A model generated the notes under the pieces. That model did no database searches. It saw nothing but the letters and a program-made list of their open reading frames with translations, and was not told the DNA's origin. Positions 7,248 to 15,382 of a DNA stretch of 26,831 bases are shown piece by piece. The position numbers and the translations under genes are program-made. This DNA is from CAG-217 sp963638105 (GTDB lineage: Bacteria > Bacillota > Clostridia > Oscillospirales > Acutalibacteraceae), in NCBI GenBank assembly GCA_963638105.1, contig CAVHPP010000023.1:1-26831 (forward strand). Reading direction: 5' to 3'. Each line of letters opens with the position of its first letter. Position 1 is the stretch's first letter.

Positions 7248-10200
7248 ATGAACGCAAAACGGATAAGAAACGGACGGCGGCTGACGGCACTGCTTTTGTG
7301 CCTGCTGCTGATGCTCTCCGGCGCGCCCCTGCAAGCGCTGGCGGCGGATACGGAGACCGGCGTCATTGCATGTACCGACCCGACGAATGCGGACATTGCA
7401 ATGACCTATGATTACGATACCGACACCTTAACGGTCAGCGGCACCGGTCGGTTCTCTGGCCAGGTGCTGGTGCCACCCTGGAGCCAGGCGGAGGATATGA
7501 CGGACGCCTTTGTTCTGAAAAAACTGGTGGTGGAAGAGGGCGTGACTGCCATCGGCCCGGAGGGCGACGACGCGTATGTGATCGCTACCGGGAATACCAC
7601 GGATATTTACCTGCCGGACAGTCTGACTAGTGAGAATTTCAGCTGCAAGGGCGCCACTTACTTAGCGGAAGTGCGTTTGCCGGCGGGTATGCACTCCCTG
7701 GGCGACCATATGTTTGACGGTTGTAAGCATTTGGATACCTTGAATATGCCCCAGGGCGTTACCAAGATCGGCGATTATACATTTTACGGTTGTCGAGAGC
7801 TGGATATTACCCTGCCGCCGCTGCTGGAGAGCATTGGAAATAAGGCGTTTTGCCGTTCCGGTTTGACCCAAGCGGTGCTGCCGGACACGGTCACGACCGT
7901 AGGCGCCAGCGCCTTTGAGCAGACCGCTTCTTTGAAGCAGGCCACCCTGGGCGCCGGTATAACTGCCGTGCCTAAGCGGATGTTCTATGCCAGCGCGGTG
8001 GAGCAGGTGACCCTGCCTGCGGGGGTGCAGTCCATTGAACAGTCTGCATTCTTTAATTGCAGAGCCTTAACGGAACTGCAACTGCCGGAGGGGCTGACTA
8101 CCATTGGCAGCAGCGCACTGGGTGGCTGTGTGGCAATGACGGAACTGACCATTCCCGGCACAGTGACCAGCATTGCAGAAACAGCCTTTGACGGCAGCTG
8201 CCTGGCAGTGGTGCATGTGCGCGAGGGTATGACTCGGCTGTCAGACACGGTGTTTGCCAATCTGCCTCTGACCCGGGTGGACCTGCCGAACAGTCTGACC
8301 ACCGTTGGCGACGGCGCTTTTGCAAACTGCACAAAATTGCAAGAGATCACCTTGCCGAACAGCGTGGCGGAAATGGGTACCGGCGTGTTTGCCGGCTGTA
8401 CGGCGCTTACCACGGTACATTGGCCCAAGAATTTGGACACCGTACCGGGCACCGCTTTTGCCGGCTGTACGGCTTTAACGGACTTTGATTTTACCGGTAT
8501 CACTGCCATTGGTGACGGTGCCTTTAGCGAAAGCGGTTTAACGGAACTGGATCTGCCTATGACGGTGACCCGGTTGGGCGAGAGCGCTTTTGAACACAGT
8601 GCGCTGGCAGAGATCGTCAGCCTGGGCGGTGTGGAAACTCTGCCTACCGATGTGTTTGCTTACACCCAGATCCGGTCCTTTGATATTCCCCAGGGACTGT
8701 ACATTGCCCCCGGCGCCTTTGAATACTCTGCCTTGCAAGAGGTAGCTACCGGTATAGATGTAACGGAGATCAACGACGGTGCATTCCGCAATTGTCGCAA
8801 GCTGACCTCGGTGGAGCTGAACGAGGACGTCACCCGCATTGGGGATAACGCCTTTCGTGCCTGCACGGCGCTGACTTCCATCGCTTTTCCGGAGTCGCTG
8901 GTGAGCATTGGCGACTATGCCTTTTATACCAGTGGGCTGACTTCGCTGGTGGTGCCCAACACGGTGCAGCAGATGGGCCGTATGGCTTTTGCAGGCAGCG
9001 CGCTCACAGAGGTGTCCGTAGTCAGCGGCGTCAAAACCTTGGGCGATTACGCTTTTGCCGGGTGCAACGCCACTTTCCGTCTGCCTATGAGCTTGACGGA
9101 GATGGGCAAGTATCCCCTGGGCTTTACCGCCTCGGAGAGCGACGGCAATGTGACCGTGTTCAAAATGGAAGATGTGACCGTCATTGCACCGGCGGCCAGC
9201 GAGGCCATTCGCTATGCTAAGGAAAATGACCTGAAGTATAAAATGATCGGCCCGGAGGACACGGACTTTAACGAGGAGAATTACCTGTACGGCACCGTGG
9301 GCGACGGCGACTGGTACTTTGACAAGCGCACCGGCGCGCTGTCTACCAACGCCACTAATGTGGGTACAGCACAGGGCTTCTATTTTACAAACGGCCAACT
9401 TTGGAAATATAAGCAGGCCGGGGTGCGCTCCGTGCACCTGCTAAATGGCGTGAAGAAACTGGGCGAGACCTTTGCCGGGATCACCACCTTGGAGCAGGTA
9501 ACGGCAACGGACAGTCTGACCAATATCAACACGGATGCCTTTGTAGGCTGCACCGGGCTGAAAAGTGTCAGCCTGCCGGCAGTGACCAAGATCGGCGCCA
9601 ACAGCTTTGCTGACTGTACGGCACTGCAAACGGTGGACCTGCCCCTGGCTGCCACCATTAGCGACCATGCGTTCCAAAACTGCACAGCTTTGCAGATTTT
9701 GGAACTGCCGGCGGTGACCAAGATCACTTCCACCGCCTTTGCCGGTTGCACCGGGCTGACCAATCTGACCCTGGGCAAAGGGGCGGCTGAAATCGACGAT
9801 CGCGCCTTTGCAGACTGTAAGGCGCTGACCCATTTGGATCTGGGCAGCACCGTGTCCATCGGCCGTGAGGCCTTTGCCGGTTGTACCGCTCTGGCAGCCA
9901 TCAGCGTGCCGGACAGCGTGACCCGGCTGGGTGTGGGCGCATTCCGTAACTGTACCGGCGCCACCGGAATCGAGATCGGCAGCGGGCTGACGGAAGTGCC
10001 GGCCTTTGCCTTTGCAGATTGCACCGGGGTCAAGGACATTGTCTTTAGCGAGGGCGTGGCTACCATCGGCCCCAATGCGTTCCAAAATGCGGTTTCTCTG
10101 GTGTTCCTGACTTTGCCCAACAGTGTAACCACCGTTAGCAGTCGTGCCTTTGCCGGGTTGCTGAATGTGGAAAAGATCACCTTGGGCAGCGGGCTAACCA

Positions 10201-12056
10201 AGGTGGAGAGCTACGCTTTTGACAACGCGGTGAACTGTTACCAGCTGACTCTGGACAGTGCTGTGAATGCACTGACCAACGCGGATATGGTGGCTTGCCA
10301 TCTGGCCTATTACGGCGGCCAAAAGCCCATGATCCCCGGCGCAGGCATGGCCTACTCTGTGGCGGGCTACAACAGCTTCCGCCGCATTGGCGAGAATACT
10401 GCCGGCTTGGCTGTGGTGGTGGGCGACAACGCCACTGCACTGAGTATGCACTTCCTGGCAGCCCAGACGGATAAGGTCAAGAGCGTGGCCCTGGGCAAGC
10501 AGGTGCAGCAGATCGGCTATGAGATCAAAAAGGGCTACACCGCCGATTATACCAAGGCCTTTGCCGCCGAGTTTATTGGCAACGGTAACCTGGACCAGGT
10601 GACCGTCAGCAGCGAGAACCCCTATTTGTACGCAGACGGCAGCGGGCTGTATTCTAAGGATAAATCCACCCTCTATGCCGCTGTAACCGGCAAAGGGGAT
10701 TATACAGAAAACACCGCCTCTGCCATCGGCGACTGGGCGCTGTCCTGTAATGCAAAGTTAAAGAAAGTTACACTGGGCAAGAGCGTGCGTACTGTTGGTG
10801 CCAAAGCCTTTGCCTACGATCAAAAGCTGAAGTATGTGCAGCTAACCGACGGCTTACAGCAGATCGGCGCCAGCGCCTTTACCGGCTGTACTGCGCTGAA
10901 AGTGCTGGAACTGCCGGATACAGTCACCACCTTGGGCAACAATGTGTTTGAGAATTGCACCGCCCTGGCGTCTGTATTGCTGTCCGGCGGACTGACGGCG
11001 CTGCCTACCTACGCATTTCGGAATTGTACCGCCCTGACCGGCGTGGTGGTGCCGGACAGCGTAGCTGTCTTTAATCCGGGCGCATTTGCAGACTGCAAGG
11101 CGCTGACGGAGGTGTATATCGGCAACCAGAGCACCCGGTATGTGCAGCTGGGCACCAACCGCACCCATGTATTTGCCCGTTGCCCGGCACTGACTGTTTA
11201 CACCATGGCCGGGTCGGACGCGGCCGTGTACGCCAAGACCCGGAACATTCCCACAAAGCTGTACACGGATGCAGATGCGTTTGCCGATCTGTGCGCCATG
11301 AAGCGGGATATTTATGCCGGTTATCTGGGCTTTTGCACGGACGGTCACGGCGACATTCAGTGGCTGACGGTGTACGCTGCGGACTGCACCCATGACGGTT
11401 ACGCCATTGGTGTATGCGAGTATTGCTCCGCAATTTTGGAAGAGCGGCACACCACCGCCACCGGTCACAACTATGTGGTCAGCGAGACCCCGGCGGCAGA
11501 CGGTCGGGATGGGGTGCGCATTACCACCTGCCAAAACTGCGGCGACAGCAGCTACACGGTGCTGCCCGGCAGCGGCACGGCGGTGGAGGAGACCCATACC
11601 GTGACCGGCACGGTGGTGCTGGCAGCGGATCGAGCGGCAACCAAGGGCACCCACGCCGCTATTGGCGCAGATATTCTGCTAAACGGCTACACTTTGGCGA
11701 CCACGGACGAGAAGGGCAACTTCTCCTTGCAGCTGAAAAGCGGCACTTATGCCCTGACTGTGCGCTACGCTTACGGCTTTAGCCGCACCTTGTATGTGGT
11801 GGTCAGCGACCGGGATCTGCCATGCGGCAGCGTGCCTGTGATCGGCTGCGACTGGAACAAGGACGGCAAGATCGACGATCAGGACTACTATATGTTTAAG
11901 CTGATCTTTGGCACCCATCAGGGTCAGGCCGGGTATCTCAGCTATGTGGATATGAACCACGACGGTATGATCAACACCCGGGATATGATCTTTGTGGAGC
12001 GGTGTATGGGGCTGCAAGCCGGCAGTTTTGCTTACACACCGCTGGTCATTCGGTAA
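7248..12056 (+). CDS. giant secreted BspA-type leucine-rich repeat protein with C-terminal dockerin
   Basis: The 1602-residue protein has a signal peptide, with a basic start, a Leu-rich core and a cut near ALAA (about residue 32). About 40 BspA/LRR_5 repeats of ~23 residues (pattern GDxAFxxCxxLxxVxLPxSVxxIG) fall in three blocks near residues 98-620, 740-1015 and 1158-1330. A Cys-pair segment follows (CEYC near 1388, CQNC near 1428), then a carboxypeptidase-regulatory-like beta domain (about 1448-1528). The C-terminus is a type I dockerin (about 1533-1590) with two calcium loops, DWNKDGKIDDQD and DMNHDGMINTRD. Dockerins bind cohesins, so it is probably displayed on or released to the cell surface in a complex. 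LRR proteins of this kind bind host or microbial surfaces in some species. The ATG at 7248 follows AAGGAGGGG; an earlier in-frame start at 7134 would overlap the previous gene and lose the signal peptide. Confidence 0.92.
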   Translation: MNAKRIRNGRRLTALLLCLLLMLSGAPLQALAADTETGVIACTDPTNADIAMTYDYDTDTLTVSGTGRFSGQVLVPPWSQAEDMTDAFVLKKLVVEEGVTAIGPEGDDAYVIATGNTTDIYLPDSLTSENFSCKGATYLAEVRLPAGMHSLGDHMFDGCKHLDTLNMPQGVTKIGDYTFYGCRELDITLPPLLESIGNKAFCRSGLTQAVLPDTVTTVGASAFEQTASLKQATLGAGITAVPKRMFYASAVEQVTLPAGVQSIEQSAFFNCRALTELQLPEGLTTIGSSALGGCVAMTELTIPGTVTSIAETAFDGSCLAVVHVREGMTRLSDTVFANLPLTRVDLPNSLTTVGDGAFANCTKLQEITLPNSVAEMGTGVFAGCTALTTVHWPKNLDTVPGTAFAGCTALTDFDFTGITAIGDGAFSESGLTELDLPMTVTRLGESAFEHSALAEIVSLGGVETLPTDVFAYTQIRSFDIPQGLYIAPGAFEYSALQEVATGIDVTEINDGAFRNCRKLTSVELNEDVTRIGDNAFRACTALTSIAFPESLVSIGDYAFYTSGLTSLVVPNTVQQMGRMAFAGSALTEVSVVSGVKTLGDYAFAGCNATFRLPMSLTEMGKYPLGFTASESDGNVTVFKMEDVTVIAPAASEAIRYAKENDLKYKMIGPEDTDFNEENYLYGTVGDGDWYFDKRTGALSTNATNVGTAQGFYFTNGQLWKYKQAGVRSVHLLNGVKKLGETFAGITTLEQVTATDSLTNINTDAFVGCTGLKSVSLPAVTKIGANSFADCTALQTVDLPLAATISDHAFQNCTALQILELPAVTKITSTAFAGCTGLTNLTLGKGAAEIDDRAFADCKALTHLDLGSTVSIGREAFAGCTALAAISVPDSVTRLGVGAFRNCTGATGIEIGSGLTEVPAFAFADCTGVKDIVFSEGVATIGPNAFQNAVSLVFLTLPNSVTTVSSRAFAGLLNVEKITLGSGLTKVESYAFDNAVNCYQLTLDSAVNALTNADMVACHLAYYGGQKPMIPGAGMAYSVAGYNSFRRIGENTAGLAVVVGDNATALSMHFLAAQTDKVKSVALGKQVQQIGYEIKKGYTADYTKAFAAEFIGNGNLDQVTVSSENPYLYADGSGLYSKDKSTLYAAVTGKGDYTENTASAIGDWALSCNAKLKKVTLGKSVRTVGAKAFAYDQKLKYVQLTDGLQQIGASAFTGCTALKVLELPDTVTTLGNNVFENCTALASVLLSGGLTALPTYAFRNCTALTGVVVPDSVAVFNPGAFADCKALTEVYIGNQSTRYVQLGTNRTHVFARCPALTVYTMAGSDAAVYAKTRNIPTKLYTDADAFADLCAMKRDIYAGYLGFCTDGHGDIQWLTVYAADCTHDGYAIGVCEYCSAILEERHTTATGHNYVVSETPAADGRDGVRITTCQNCGDSSYTVLPGSGTAVEETHTVTGTVVLAADRAATKGTHAAIGADILLNGYTLATTDEKGNFSLQLKSGTYALTVRYAYGFSRTLYVVVSDRDLPCGSVPVIGCDWNKDGKIDDQDYYMFKLIFGTHQGQAGYLSYVDMNHDGMINTRDMIFVERCMGLQAGSFAYTPLVIR

Positions 12057-12116
12057 TCGGGGCTGTGGCCCGGATATACAAGTGGGGGCACCCACGGTCA
12101 AAATCAATATAAGCGG

Positions 12117-12146
12117 AAAGGCAGGGCCTTAGGGTCCTGCTTTTCT
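12117..12146 (+). terminator. intrinsic terminator after the BspA gene
   Basis: The stem GCAGGGCC / GGTCCTGC (12121-12128, 12133-12140, one G-U pair) with loop TTAG is extended by AAAG/TTTT pairing and followed by TTTTCTG. It separates the sigma/anti-sigma/BspA operon from the GH18 gene. Confidence 0.85.
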
Positions 12147-12147
12147 G

Positions 12148-12176
12148 TTGCAATTCCCACCCCGGTATGGTACACT
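12148..12176 (+). promoter_or_regulatory. SigA-type promoter TTGCAA-17-TACACT
   Basis: TTGCAA (12148-12153) and TACACT (12171-12176) are spaced by 17 bp and lie 23 bp before the GH18 lipoprotein start. The gene therefore has its own housekeeping-type promoter rather than relying on read-through from the BspA operon. Confidence 0.6.
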
Positions 12177-12199
12177 GAGGGCAGAAGGGGGATATGATT

Positions 12200-13618
12200 A
12201 TGAAAAAATTGTATCGTATTTTGGCGCCGGTGCTGGCGCTGCTGCTGATCGCCGGGGTGTTCTCCGGTTGCGGCGAGAACGGCAAGGCCGCCGTTCAGGA
12301 GACCTATGCCGGTTATACGGACCTGGCGACAAGTGCCGTATTTACCGACCGGGAGGGCAAGACCCACAAGTCCTTTGGCCTGCGTGGGAGTGCGGAGAAC
12401 AACACCTACATTACCGTTGATCTGGGCGAGACCAAGGCCTTTAACACCGTGGTGGTGCGGGAGAGCGGCAAGCATGTGACCCTATTTGAACTGTACGGCA
12501 GCAACAGCCCGGATAAAGATTTTGACTTTCTCTATCAGAGCGATTGCATTGAGGGCGGGCACACCTGCTTTTTGGGCGATGTGCAGTACCGCTATCTGCG
12601 CCTGTTTGTGAACCAGGCGTCCTCTTCATTCCGGCTGACGGATTTTGAAGTGTACAACATTAAGAGCAAGTCCGCCAAGGACCTGCGGGTCACGGCGTAC
12701 CTGATCGTGAATAATATTACGGAAAAGGCGGATTTTTCCATGCTGGACGGCGTGACGGATATTATCCTGTTCGGCACTGCCAAATTTGACGGCAATGGGG
12801 ATATTCGCTTTGTGGACGACAGCGGCAAGGAGACCGGCGAGGCGGACTACGCCAAGCGGGTGGCGCTGCTGCGCAAGGCCATTGGCGACCGCAAGATCAA
12901 CTTGATCGTGGATGTGGCTATGCCCTACTGCGAGGGCAATACGGACATTAACTCTATGCTCAGCGACGAAAAAGTAGACCATACGGTGGAGAACGTGCAA
13001 AAGCTGGTGGAGAAGTACGACTTTGACGGCTACGATATGGACTATGAATTCCCGTCCAACAAGCAGGAGTGGAAGCAGTTTAACACTTTTCTGCGCAAGA
13101 TGGATGCTGCGCTGGGCGACCGACTGCTGTCCATTGCCGTGGCACCCTGGGACCTGCAATTTGACGAGGATGTGATCGCCGCCATTGACCGGGCAGAGGT
13201 AATGCTGTACGATATGTTCACCGCCCACGGGTATCACTCTATCTTCCCGGTGACCGCAAACGGTATTCGCAAAATGCTAAAGGGCGGCTTCTCTGCCGGG
13301 CAGCTGGACCTGGGCGTGCCGTTTTATTCCCGGCCCACCAACCGGCTGGGGTACTGGGGCAATTATAACCAGTATGCAGGCAAGCTGGACCGCTATACCA
13401 ACCTGCTGTATTTTAACGATTTTGACCATGACGGCAATCCCATGACCGCACCCCAGTATATCAACTCGGTGCAGATGATCGCCGACAAAACCGCCTATGC
13501 GGTGGACGCCGGTTTGGGCGGCATTATGGTGTGGCATATGAGCTGCGATCTGCCCTACGACCAGCCCCTGTCCCTGTTTAAGTCCATTTCGGACACTAAG
13601 GCAGCCAAGCAGCAGTAA
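12200..13618 (+). CDS. GH18-type glycoside hydrolase lipoprotein with F5/8 type C-like domain
   Basis: The 472-residue protein has a lipoprotein signal, with a hydrophobic core followed by VFSGC; the Cys near residue 24 would be lipidated. An F5/8 type C (discoidin/CBM32-like) beta domain spans about 33-155. A GH18 barrel follows with the active-site motif D276-G-Y-D279-M-D281-Y-E283 (DxxDxDxE), where E283 is the expected acid/base. Late strands MLYDMF and GGIMVWHMSCD fit the barrel ends. GH18 enzymes hydrolyse chitin or related N-acetylglucosamine-containing glycans; the substrate here may be host glycan, chitin or peptidoglycan. The ATG at 12200 is preferred because GGGGG lies about eight bases upstream, while the ATG at 12194 is too close. 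It converges with the second sigma/anti-sigma operon. Confidence 0.9.
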   Translation: MKKLYRILAPVLALLLIAGVFSGCGENGKAAVQETYAGYTDLATSAVFTDREGKTHKSFGLRGSAENNTYITVDLGETKAFNTVVVRESGKHVTLFELYGSNSPDKDFDFLYQSDCIEGGHTCFLGDVQYRYLRLFVNQASSSFRLTDFEVYNIKSKSAKDLRVTAYLIVNNITEKADFSMLDGVTDIILFGTAKFDGNGDIRFVDDSGKETGEADYAKRVALLRKAIGDRKINLIVDVAMPYCEGNTDINSMLSDEKVDHTVENVQKLVEKYDFDGYDMDYEFPSNKQEWKQFNTFLRKMDAALGDRLLSIAVAPWDLQFDEDVIAAIDRAEVMLYDMFTAHGYHSIFPVTANGIRKMLKGGFSAGQLDLGVPFYSRPTNRLGYWGNYNQYAGKLDRYTNLLYFNDFDHDGNPMTAPQYINSVQMIADKTAYAVDAGLGGIMVWHMSCDLPYDQPLSLFKSISDTKAAKQQ

Positions 13619-13631
13619 AACAGAAAAGAAC

Positions 13632-13670
13632 AAAAAAAGACAGCCGGTGCAGAGCACAAGGCTGTCTTCT
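13632..13670. terminator. bidirectional intrinsic terminator
   Basis: The stem AGACAGCC / GGCTGTCT (13638-13645, 13660-13667) is flanked by an A-run (13632-13638, a T-tract for the minus strand) and by TCTTG on the right. It serves both the GH18 gene and the convergent anti-sigma-like gene. Confidence 0.85.
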
Positions 13671-13687
13671 TGTATGGGCGATTCTGT

Positions 13688-14452
13688 TTATGCCAGATCT
13701 TCGGCAAATGCCACGGCTGTGTCCTCGTCACATTCCAAATACAGATCGTATTCGGTTTTACCGTCCCGATAGCGTAGGGTGCAGCTGTCGTCCCGGGCTA
13801 AAATCAGAATGTCCAGCCCGTTGGCGTGTACCAGTTTACCGCTGTCAATATCGGTCACCCGGTCTTTGCCCTCCCAGTCATTGGCGGTGGCGTACCGGGT
13901 CACCGTCAGATCGCCGGCGACGCCGTCGGTTTCAAACAGAACCTGGGCGGCGGTCATTACGCTGTCGCTTTGAATGGTGCGCACTGACTGAATATGGCTT
14001 TGCGCCAACTGCCGGGGTAGGGTCACCGGGGAGATGCCCAGTTCCGCCAGTTGCTGGGCAACCGGACTTGCCGTTAGCGCATAACCGGCGGCGCTGGTGT
14101 CCGCCTCCGCCAGATTGGGGTCAATCTGCGCACTGCCGTTGATCTTGTGGGCGATCTCGGACGGAATGTTAAAGTTGAACAGATGGGCGGATACGCTCAT
14201 GGCAGATACGGTGGCGGCGGCAATCAGGGCTGCTACAATCACAGCTTTCAGCCACTTGCGACGGGGCTGTACGGCGATTCTGCCGTCGGCGTGCATTTCC
14301 ATTAAGTCAAAGCAAGTGTCGATATAATTCATATCGATCTGGCTGCTGTCTTTTTCCAGCTCCCGGTCGATCATCTGACGCAGCTCCCGGTCACTCAGAT
14401 TGGGCAGTCCGTTATACAGTGCCCGCTTTACTTGTTTTTGTGTTGCAGTCAT
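13688..14452 (-). CDS. transmembrane anti-sigma-like protein (second module)
   Basis: The 254-residue protein has a short cytoplasmic part (1-65), a single membrane helix (about 66-88) and an outer domain of ~165 residues. The cytoplasmic motif MIDRELEKDSS...YIDTCFDLM (27-51) matches VIDEEMQRSEA...LIDQCVDAL of the LRR-bearing protein at 5191. Just outside the membrane, FNFNI (92-96) matches its FDYNI. The C-terminal domain (about 145-254) is beta-rich and resembles the DUF4367-type outer domains often found behind ECF anti-sigma regions. It follows the sigma gene by 33 bp on the same strand. The RBS is AAGAGGAAAA (complement of 14458-14467). No zinc-binding HxxxCxxC motif is present, so it is not a classic ZAS anti-sigma factor. 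Confidence 0.8.
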   Translation of the reverse strand: MTATQKQVKRALYNGLPNLSDRELRQMIDRELEKDSSQIDMNYIDTCFDLMEMHADGRIAVQPRRKWLKAVIVAALIAAATVSAMSVSAHLFNFNIPSEIAHKINGSAQIDPNLAEADTSAAGYALTASPVAQQLAELGISPVTLPRQLAQSHIQSVRTIQSDSVMTAAQVLFETDGVAGDLTVTRYATANDWEGKDRVTDIDSGKLVHANGLDILILARDDSCTLRYRDGKTEYDLYLECDEDTAVAFAEDLA

Positions 14453-14485
14453 CGTGGTTTTCCTCTTTCATTTCGTTCTTTGATT

Positions 14486-15058
14486 TTATTTCAGCGATCG
14501 TATAGATCGCTTGATCTTTTCTTTCAATCGCACATGGCGTTTGCTGACAGCGTTCTCCGTCATGTTCAGTTCGGCTGCCACCTGCCACAGCGGTTTTCGT
14601 CGCACATAATGCTCATAGTAAATACGACGATCTGTGTCGTTTAGTTTGGAAAGAACTGTAACGGCACGACGGCGGATCTCCTCATCCGTAGGGTCCGGAT
14701 CTGTTTCCGAAGGGAATGTTTGTTGATAGATCCCGGCCTGCTCCATGGCGATCACTTTGTCGCTGCTGTTTTCAAATTGCATTTCCCGGCGCATTTTTTC
14801 CTCCCGGATCATCACCTGACCTTTGAGAATAGCGACTTTAAACAGCCAGGCTTCATAATTGTGAATGCAACGGCCGGCACGCAGCGCTTGCATCAGCTCT
14901 ATGTATGCCTCTTGTACGCAGTCCTCCGCGTAGTCCGGCCAATCCCGGAAGTACAACCGACATCGCCAATACAATTTGTCTCGATAGCGCTGGCAGTCCT
15001 CCACCGTCTTTTGAACGGTGACTTCTGCCGGCGGCGCATTTGGTGTTTGTTCTATCAT
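14486..15058 (-). CDS. ECF-type RNA polymerase sigma factor (second module)
   Basis: The 190-residue protein has ECF region 2 (about 25-88, with YAEDCVQEAYIELMQAL at the core-binding helix) and region 4 (about 130-188, with WQVAAELNMTENAVSKRHVRLKEKI as the DNA-binding helix-turn-helix). An acidic linker lies between the two. The start codon at 15058 has a modest GAGG site a few bases upstream. The downstream gene encodes a membrane protein with anti-sigma features, so the pair forms a sigma/anti-sigma operon. Its sequence differs clearly from the sigma factor at 4656, so it probably reads different promoters. Confidence 0.9.
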   Translation of the reverse strand: MIEQTPNAPPAEVTVQKTVEDCQRYRDKLYWRCRLYFRDWPDYAEDCVQEAYIELMQALRAGRCIHNYEAWLFKVAILKGQVMIREEKMRREMQFENSSDKVIAMEQAGIYQQTFPSETDPDPTDEEIRRRAVTVLSKLNDTDRRIYYEHYVRRKPLWQVAAELNMTENAVSKRHVRLKEKIKRSIRSLK

Positions 15059-15103
15059 AATGCCTCATAGGAAAAAATAAAAAAATCATCTGTATACAAG
15101 AGA

Positions 15104-15132
15104 AATATGCCATAAACGGTTCATTTTGTCAA
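15104..15132 (-). promoter_or_regulatory. SigA-type promoter TTGACA-17-CATATT
   Basis: A perfect TTGACA (complement of 15127-15132) and CATATT (complement of 15104-15109) are separated by 17 bp, about 45 bp before the second sigma gene. A-tracts upstream (15178-15212) could act as an UP-like or curved element. Confidence 0.7.
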
Positions 15133-15335
15133 CACTTTGTCGATAAAGTTTTGCGGTTAATGAACACTTACCCGCTTTAAAAAATTTTTTTAAAAAATTT
15201 TTGCATTTTTTTGGCGTATTTTGGCAAAAAGGCACACTATATAATAGAGGGCCTTTTTTTCCTCGTTCAAAGAAAAGATGGAAGATTGAAATTAGGGTTG
15301 ATGCCAGCCGAGTGGGGGCCGCCCCCACAACACCG

Positions 15336-15373
15336 TGCCCCGGCGCAAGAATTCTTGTGCCGGGGCATTTCCT
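15336..15373 (+). terminator. strong intrinsic terminator on the plus strand
   Basis: A 14-bp stem (15336-15349 with 15354-15367, one G-U pair) with loop AATT is followed by TTTCCTTTT. No plus-strand gene precedes it. On the minus strand, after the bile salt hydrolase gene, the same hairpin lacks a T-tract. Confidence 0.75.
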
Positions 15374-15382
15374 TTTGTTTAT

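Larger units (their letters stand above)
15059..15382. other. AT-rich intergenic region between sigma and bile salt hydrolase genes
   Basis: This 324-bp stretch has no convincing gene. It holds the sigma promoter (15104-15132, minus strand) and long A and T tracts (about 15178-15212) that would give curved DNA upstream of that promoter. On the plus strand a TATAAT (15240-15245) without a good -35 is followed by a GTGGGGG/CCCCCAC hairpin (15312-15328) and a strong terminator (15336-15373). A short plus-strand transcript of about 115 nt is therefore possible but unproven. Confidence 0.5.

Noticed and set aside
8538..10201. Long minus-strand open frames opposite the BspA gene (also 5545-5946, 6535-7290 and 10854-11654)
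   Set aside because: They mirror the repeat-rich GC-biased coding strand and show no domain, start site or independent regulation.
7540..11240. Regular ~69-bp repeats that could suggest a CRISPR or satellite array
   Set aside because: The period is that of leucine-rich repeat codons within one reading frame; units are diverged and have no spacers.
15312..15328. GTGGGGG/CCCCCAC hairpin as terminator of the bile salt hydrolase gene
   Set aside because: There is no T-tract after it on the minus strand; it was left as an unassigned hairpin in the spacer.
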